DNA of 34,406 bases from positions 1 to 34,406 of the forward strand of contig CANQQB010000018.1 of assembly GCA_947625845.1 (NCBI GenBank), given 5' to 3'. Made by a program: the position numbers and the translations under genes. The first letter of the stretch is position 1; each line of letters opens with the position of its first letter. Of this stretch, positions 31,098 to 34,406 are shown one piece after another. Below the pieces are notes generated by a model. It had not been told where the DNA came from and ran no database searches. It saw only the letters and a program-made list of their open reading frames with translations. Source of the stretch: an uncultured Oscillospiraceae bacterium (lineage in GTDB: Bacteria; Bacillota; Clostridia; Oscillospirales; Oscillospiraceae).

Positions 31098-34000
31098 TTA
31101 TTGTTGTTGTTGCTGTTGTTCCTCCGCTTGCAGCGCCGCTTCCTCTTCAAAGGTCATCGGCGGGTTGCCCATGTACATGTCGAACGGCTTGTAGGTCGGG
31201 TACGACTCGTTCTGCGCCACCACCAGCCGGCCCTGGTTGTCGATGGGCTGGCGCAAAACGACGCTGGTCATACCGATCTCCATCCTGCCGTAATTGGTGA
31301 TGCGGACCGTGGAGGCGGACCGGATGGAATACTCGTCCCAGCCGCTAAAGACCACATTGCCCCGGTTGACCAGCCTGGTGGAACCCTCCAGGGACAGATT
31401 GCACAGCATCGTCTGCATGTCGCCGCCGGCCACGTTGACCGTGCAGTCCCGCAGGACCGCGTCGCCCGCGAAGTCGATGCCTCCCGGCTGTTCCTCGCCC
31501 GTCTGCGACACGGTGATGTCCGCGCCGGTCAGCTCGCAGCCCGCGCAGACACGGAAGCATCCGCCGTTGAACAGACGCAGGCGAAGACCCTCGGCGGTCA
31601 GCTTGCCGCCTCTTGGCGGCGTGGCGGCCTCACATTCGCTGACGCTCACGTTCGCCTTGTCCAAGAGGAACGCGTCCAGCCGCGCCGGCATAAAGCTGGT
31701 GTTGTTTATATCCACCGTCGCGCCGGTCAGGTCCAGCGTGCCGCCCTCGGCCACAAAGGTCATGTGGCGCATTTGCAGCGTCCCGGTCACCTTCAGGCTG
31801 CCGCCCGCCGCCAGGCTCAGGTCCACGATGCCTTCCTGATCGTCCACTGGGAGCAGCCGCAGAGTCTCCAGCGTCACCGAGCCGCCGGACAGGATCGCCA
31901 GCGACCCTCTCGTCACGTTCAGGCTCTGGCCCCGCAGCATGCCGGTCACGTACAGCGGCGCCGCGACCTCCAGCGGCTCGCCCAGCGTCACGCTGCCCGC
32001 CACGCATATGCTCTGGCCGGCCCCGGCCGCCTGGCGCAGGGCCGCCTCGTCCCGGACGACGACGGCGTCCGCCGGCGCCTGGGCCAGCGGCGCGGTGTGG
32101 GCGATGACGAGGTTGCACGGCTGTCCCTCCGGGATCTCCGCGGTACCCGGTCCCGCGACGACGCCGTAGTGGGTGCCGGACAGGACGGCCTTGCCCCGGT
32201 TGTATATCTTGTATGCGGGGTTCCCTTCCATATCGGTGGAGCGGTCCTCAAACACCCCGTCGTTATAGATGACGCTGTCGCTGCAGATGCCGTACTGTCC
32301 GTCGGCCGTCAGCGTCCCGCCGTTGTACAACGAGCCTCTGTCGCAGACCTTCGTGCTGAACCAGAAGGGGTCCGGGTCCTGGGGGTCGATCGCGCCGACC
32401 TGGTGGCAGCCCAAAGAGCCCAGATTGGACAGCGAGCCCACGACCTCGAAGTGGTATAGATCGGCGGAACCCAGGTTGATCATGCGACCTTGCTCCCAGA
32501 TGCGGGAGATGAAGCCGCCGCCGACGTACTTGCCGTAGTTGAGCAGCACGCCGGATTCGAAATAGAGCCCGTCGTCCACCACGTCCCGGTCGCCGGTCGT
32601 CATGGAGCCGTAATTGAACACCCGTGCGCCGGGACCGCCGTCGCCGGCGTTGAGCGTGCCCACATAGGTCCCCTCGTTGACCAGAGTCACCGCTCCGTCC
32701 CTGGTGTACAGATAGAAGCCGTGCTCGGTGGCGCTCTGCACGGTCACGCCCTCGCTGATCCAGACCGTGACACCGGAGGGGAGGAAGGGGTCCATGACGG
32801 TCATGTCCGCGTCGATGGACACGTTTTGCTCGTTTTCCAGCGCCTCTTGCAGCTCCTCCGGCGTCTTCACCGATACCATGTCCTCCGTCTTCTGGGGCGC
32901 GGGCAGGAGTATGTCATACATGCTCTTGGCCAGGTCGTCGTTCTTAAAGCCGATGTTGGCCCCCGAGTCCATGACGACGGCGGCCATCTCCAGCGTATCG
33001 CCCGTAACGTCGCCGGTCATATAAAGCCGCGTGGCGCTGCCCTCCAGGGTGATGAGGCCCCGGCAGTCCAGCGTGCCGTCCATCTCCACGGCCACGCCGC
33101 CGGGGATGGTCAGCCAGTTGGCCCGCAATACGGCGCCCTTCTTCACCCACAGGGGCTTTCTCATGACGTATTCCCCGGCCGTGGGGTCGTTCAGGTCCAG
33201 CACCGCGCCCTGCTCCAGGACCACCGCCGTCACGTATGGGTCCGTCTGCATGGCGTCCAGGTCCGCCCGGCCGTATACCCCGGCGGTCAGGGTGCGACCC
33301 TCGGAGAAGATGGCCGTGTCCAGCGCCTCGCCGGAGCCGGGGGCCGGCGTGGGCTCTGGTGTTGGCGCGGGCGTGGGTGTGGGTTCCGCCGTGGCGGTGG
33401 GCTCTGGCGTGGGGGTTGGCGCCGACTCCGGGGGCAGCACCCCCGTGGCGAACAGCGTCCCTATCACCAGCGCCGCTGCCCCAAAGGCCGCGACTGTCGG
33501 CGCCAGCCACCGCTTCCACCAGGGCGTCGGGTCGGGAGGCGGAGCGGCGTACAGGTCCTTATGCAGCTCCTCCATGCTCTTATAGCGATCGCCGGCGGCG
33601 TAGCTCAGGCCCTTCAGCAGCGCCTGTTCCTGCTTTTCGGACAGGGGCACGCCCATCTTGGTGGGAGGGTGGAGCTTATCCTTCTCCTTGCGCTCATAGG
33701 CGGAGGGCGGCGTCTTGCCGGTCAGGCAGTAATAGAGGGTGGCGCAGAAGGCGTACACGTCCGTCCAGGGACCCTGGCCCTTGCTCTGGTATTGCTCCGG
33801 CGGGGTGTAACCCTCCTTCTTGAAGATGGCCTGAGTGCCCTCGCCCTTGGTGTCGCGGGCACAGCCGAAGTCCAGCAGCCGTACCTGGCTGCCCTCCAGC
33901 ATGATATTGTCCGGGGAGATGTCCCGGTGGATGAGCCCCGCGTCGTGCACCACGGTCAGGGCCTGGAACAGCGGCTCCACCAGGTCGAGCAGCTCCCCCG

Positions 34001-34406
34001 GCGGGAGCTTGCCGCCCCGCTGGGCCACCAGGTCCTTGAGGGTGACGCCCTCCACGAACTCCATGACGATATAGGCGGTGTTGTTGTCCTCGAAAAAGTC
34101 CCGCACGCGCACGATGGCGGGCTGCTTTTCCAGCCGCGCCAATACCTGCGCCTCGTGCAGAAACCGGTCCTTGCCCTTCTCATAGCCCTCGCCCGCGCCG
34201 CTTTTGAGCACGTAGACACGGGTCGAGGAGGTGGCGCTGCGGGAGACCATCTCCCGTGGATAAAATTCCTTGATGGCCACCTTCATGTCCAGCGTCAGGT
34301 CCCGGCCCACATAGGTGATGCCGAAGCCTCCCTCGCCCAGCACGCTGCCCACCAGGTATTTGCCCCGCAGCAGCGTCCCCGGCGGCAGGTGAAACGGCGA
34401 CGGCTC
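31098..34406 (-). CDS. Transmembrane Ser/Thr protein kinase with beta-helix-like ectodomain (kinase C, 5' end outside window)
   Basis: The frame is open to the right edge, giving 1,102 visible residues; the N-terminal zinc ribbon expected from the paralogues lies beyond. The first GTG in frame (34352) falls inside the kinase G-loop region, so it is not the start. Visible numbering: HLPPGTLLRGKYLVGSV, GEGGFG 24-29, Lys46 (VAIKEFYP), alpha-C Glu85, HRD 160-162 (HRDISPDN) and DFG 179-181, all intact. A membrane span (VAAFGAAALVIGTLFATGVL) is followed by a Pro/Thr/Glu linker (TPTPEPTATAEPTPTPAP). About 700 residues of solenoid-like repeats come next (VLLNYGKYVGGGFI, LSNLGSLGCHQV, LYNGGTLTADGQ). 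The protein ends in an acidic tail and six glutamines. It is first in the kinase C-B-A series. Confidence 0.9.
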   Translation of the reverse strand, partial: EPSPFHLPPGTLLRGKYLVGSVLGEGGFGITYVGRDLTLDMKVAIKEFYPREMVSRSATSSTRVYVLKSGAGEGYEKGKDRFLHEAQVLARLEKQPAIVRVRDFFEDNNTAYIVMEFVEGVTLKDLVAQRGGKLPPGELLDLVEPLFQALTVVHDAGLIHRDISPDNIMLEGSQVRLLDFGCARDTKGEGTQAIFKKEGYTPPEQYQSKGQGPWTDVYAFCATLYYCLTGKTPPSAYERKEKDKLHPPTKMGVPLSEKQEQALLKGLSYAAGDRYKSMEELHKDLYAAPPPDPTPWWKRWLAPTVAAFGAAALVIGTLFATGVLPPESAPTPTPEPTATAEPTPTPAPTPEPTPAPGSGEALDTAIFSEGRTLTAGVYGRADLDAMQTDPYVTAVVLEQGAVLDLNDPTAGEYVMRKPLWVKKGAVLRANWLTIPGGVAVEMDGTLDCRGLITLEGSATRLYMTGDVTGDTLEMAAVVMDSGANIGFKNDDLAKSMYDILLPAPQKTEDMVSVKTPEELQEALENEQNVSIDADMTVMDPFLPSGVTVWISEGVTVQSATEHGFYLYTRDGAVTLVNEGTYVGTLNAGDGGPGARVFNYGSMTTGDRDVVDDGLYFESGVLLNYGKYVGGGFISRIWEQGRMINLGSADLYHFEVVGSLSNLGSLGCHQVGAIDPQDPDPFWFSTKVCDRGSLYNGGTLTADGQYGICSDSVIYNDGVFEDRSTDMEGNPAYKIYNRGKAVLSGTHYGVVAGPGTAEIPEGQPCNLVIAHTAPLAQAPADAVVVRDEAALRQAAGAGQSICVAGSVTLGEPLEVAAPLYVTGMLRGQSLNVTRGSLAILSGGSVTLETLRLLPVDDQEGIVDLSLAAGGSLKVTGTLQMRHMTFVAEGGTLDLTGATVDINNTSFMPARLDAFLLDKANVSVSECEAATPPRGGKLTAEGLRLRLFNGGCFRVCAGCELTGADITVSQTGEEQPGGIDFAGDAVLRDCTVNVAGGDMQTMLCNLSLEGSTRLVNRGNVVFSGWDEYSIRSASTVRITNYGRMEIGMTSVVLRQPIDNQGRLVVAQNESYPTYKPFDMYMGNPPMTFEEEAALQAEEQQQQQQ

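Noticed and set aside
31082-31150. Earlier start of kinase B (MKRKRRCKRRNN...)
   Set aside because: It lies within the poly-Gln end of kinase C, and AAAGGAGAG is placed for ATG 31081.
24537-32459. Long plus-strand frames opposite the kinase genes (for example 24537-26786 and 31101-32459)
   Set aside because: They are antisense frames kept open by GC-rich codon bias; the minus strand has full kinase motifs.

Overview
The window is GC-rich, gene-dense bacterial DNA of Firmicutes type, most likely a gut Clostridia/Oscillospirales-like bacterium. Pointers are the BspA-type leucine-rich-repeat surface protein, zinc-ribbon/Ser-Thr kinase membrane proteins, an ECF sigma factor with a typical clostridial promoter, a TndX-like serine recombinase remnant, an IS1182-type transposase remnant, and palindromic intergenic repeats. 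The species cannot be named from the sequence alone.

Layout. (1) 1-5719, minus: the N-terminal 1,906 codons of a very large secreted repeat protein that runs off the left edge. (2) 5720-6083: structured intergenic DNA with a 64-nt hairpin and a palindromic repeat. (3) 6084-8175, minus: GNAT acetyltransferase, XRE regulator with two membrane segments, and a pyruvate kinase lacking its C-terminal domain. (4) 8323-11811, plus: EamA transporter, an unknown 136-aa protein, and a PAP2-glycerophosphodiesterase fusion. (5) 12149-16304, plus: a four-gene unit of ECF sigma, zinc-finger anti-sigma, alanine racemase and NhaC antiporter, from an ECF-type promoter to a hairpin terminator. (6) 16313-20212, minus: LRR/FN3 surface protein behind a strong promoter and a structured ~200-nt leader or ncRNA. 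(7) 20451-23150: a decayed mobile island with recombinase remnant, AT-rich histidine phosphatase lacking its second His, phage lysis cassette with a probable frameshift, and an IS1182 fragment cutting a holin-like gene. (8) 23274-24392, plus: an unrecognised 372-aa protein. (9) 24447-34406, minus: three tandem paralogous transmembrane Ser/Thr kinases with very large beta-helix-like ectodomains. The middle one is a predicted pseudokinase and the first in transcription order runs off the right edge.

How it fits together. Most recognisable functions concern the cell envelope: two large secreted repeat proteins with similar Thr/Glu/Pro linkers, a lipid phosphatase/phosphodiesterase, an ECF regulon seed next to alanine racemase and an ion antiporter, and the kinase array. 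The strongest candidate for an undescribed system is that array: active kinase, pseudokinase, active kinase, each with a zinc ribbon inside, one membrane span and a ~700-residue solenoid outside. The architecture suggests a multi-subunit envelope sensor. Its ligand, substrates and any link to the neighbouring 372-aa protein are inference.
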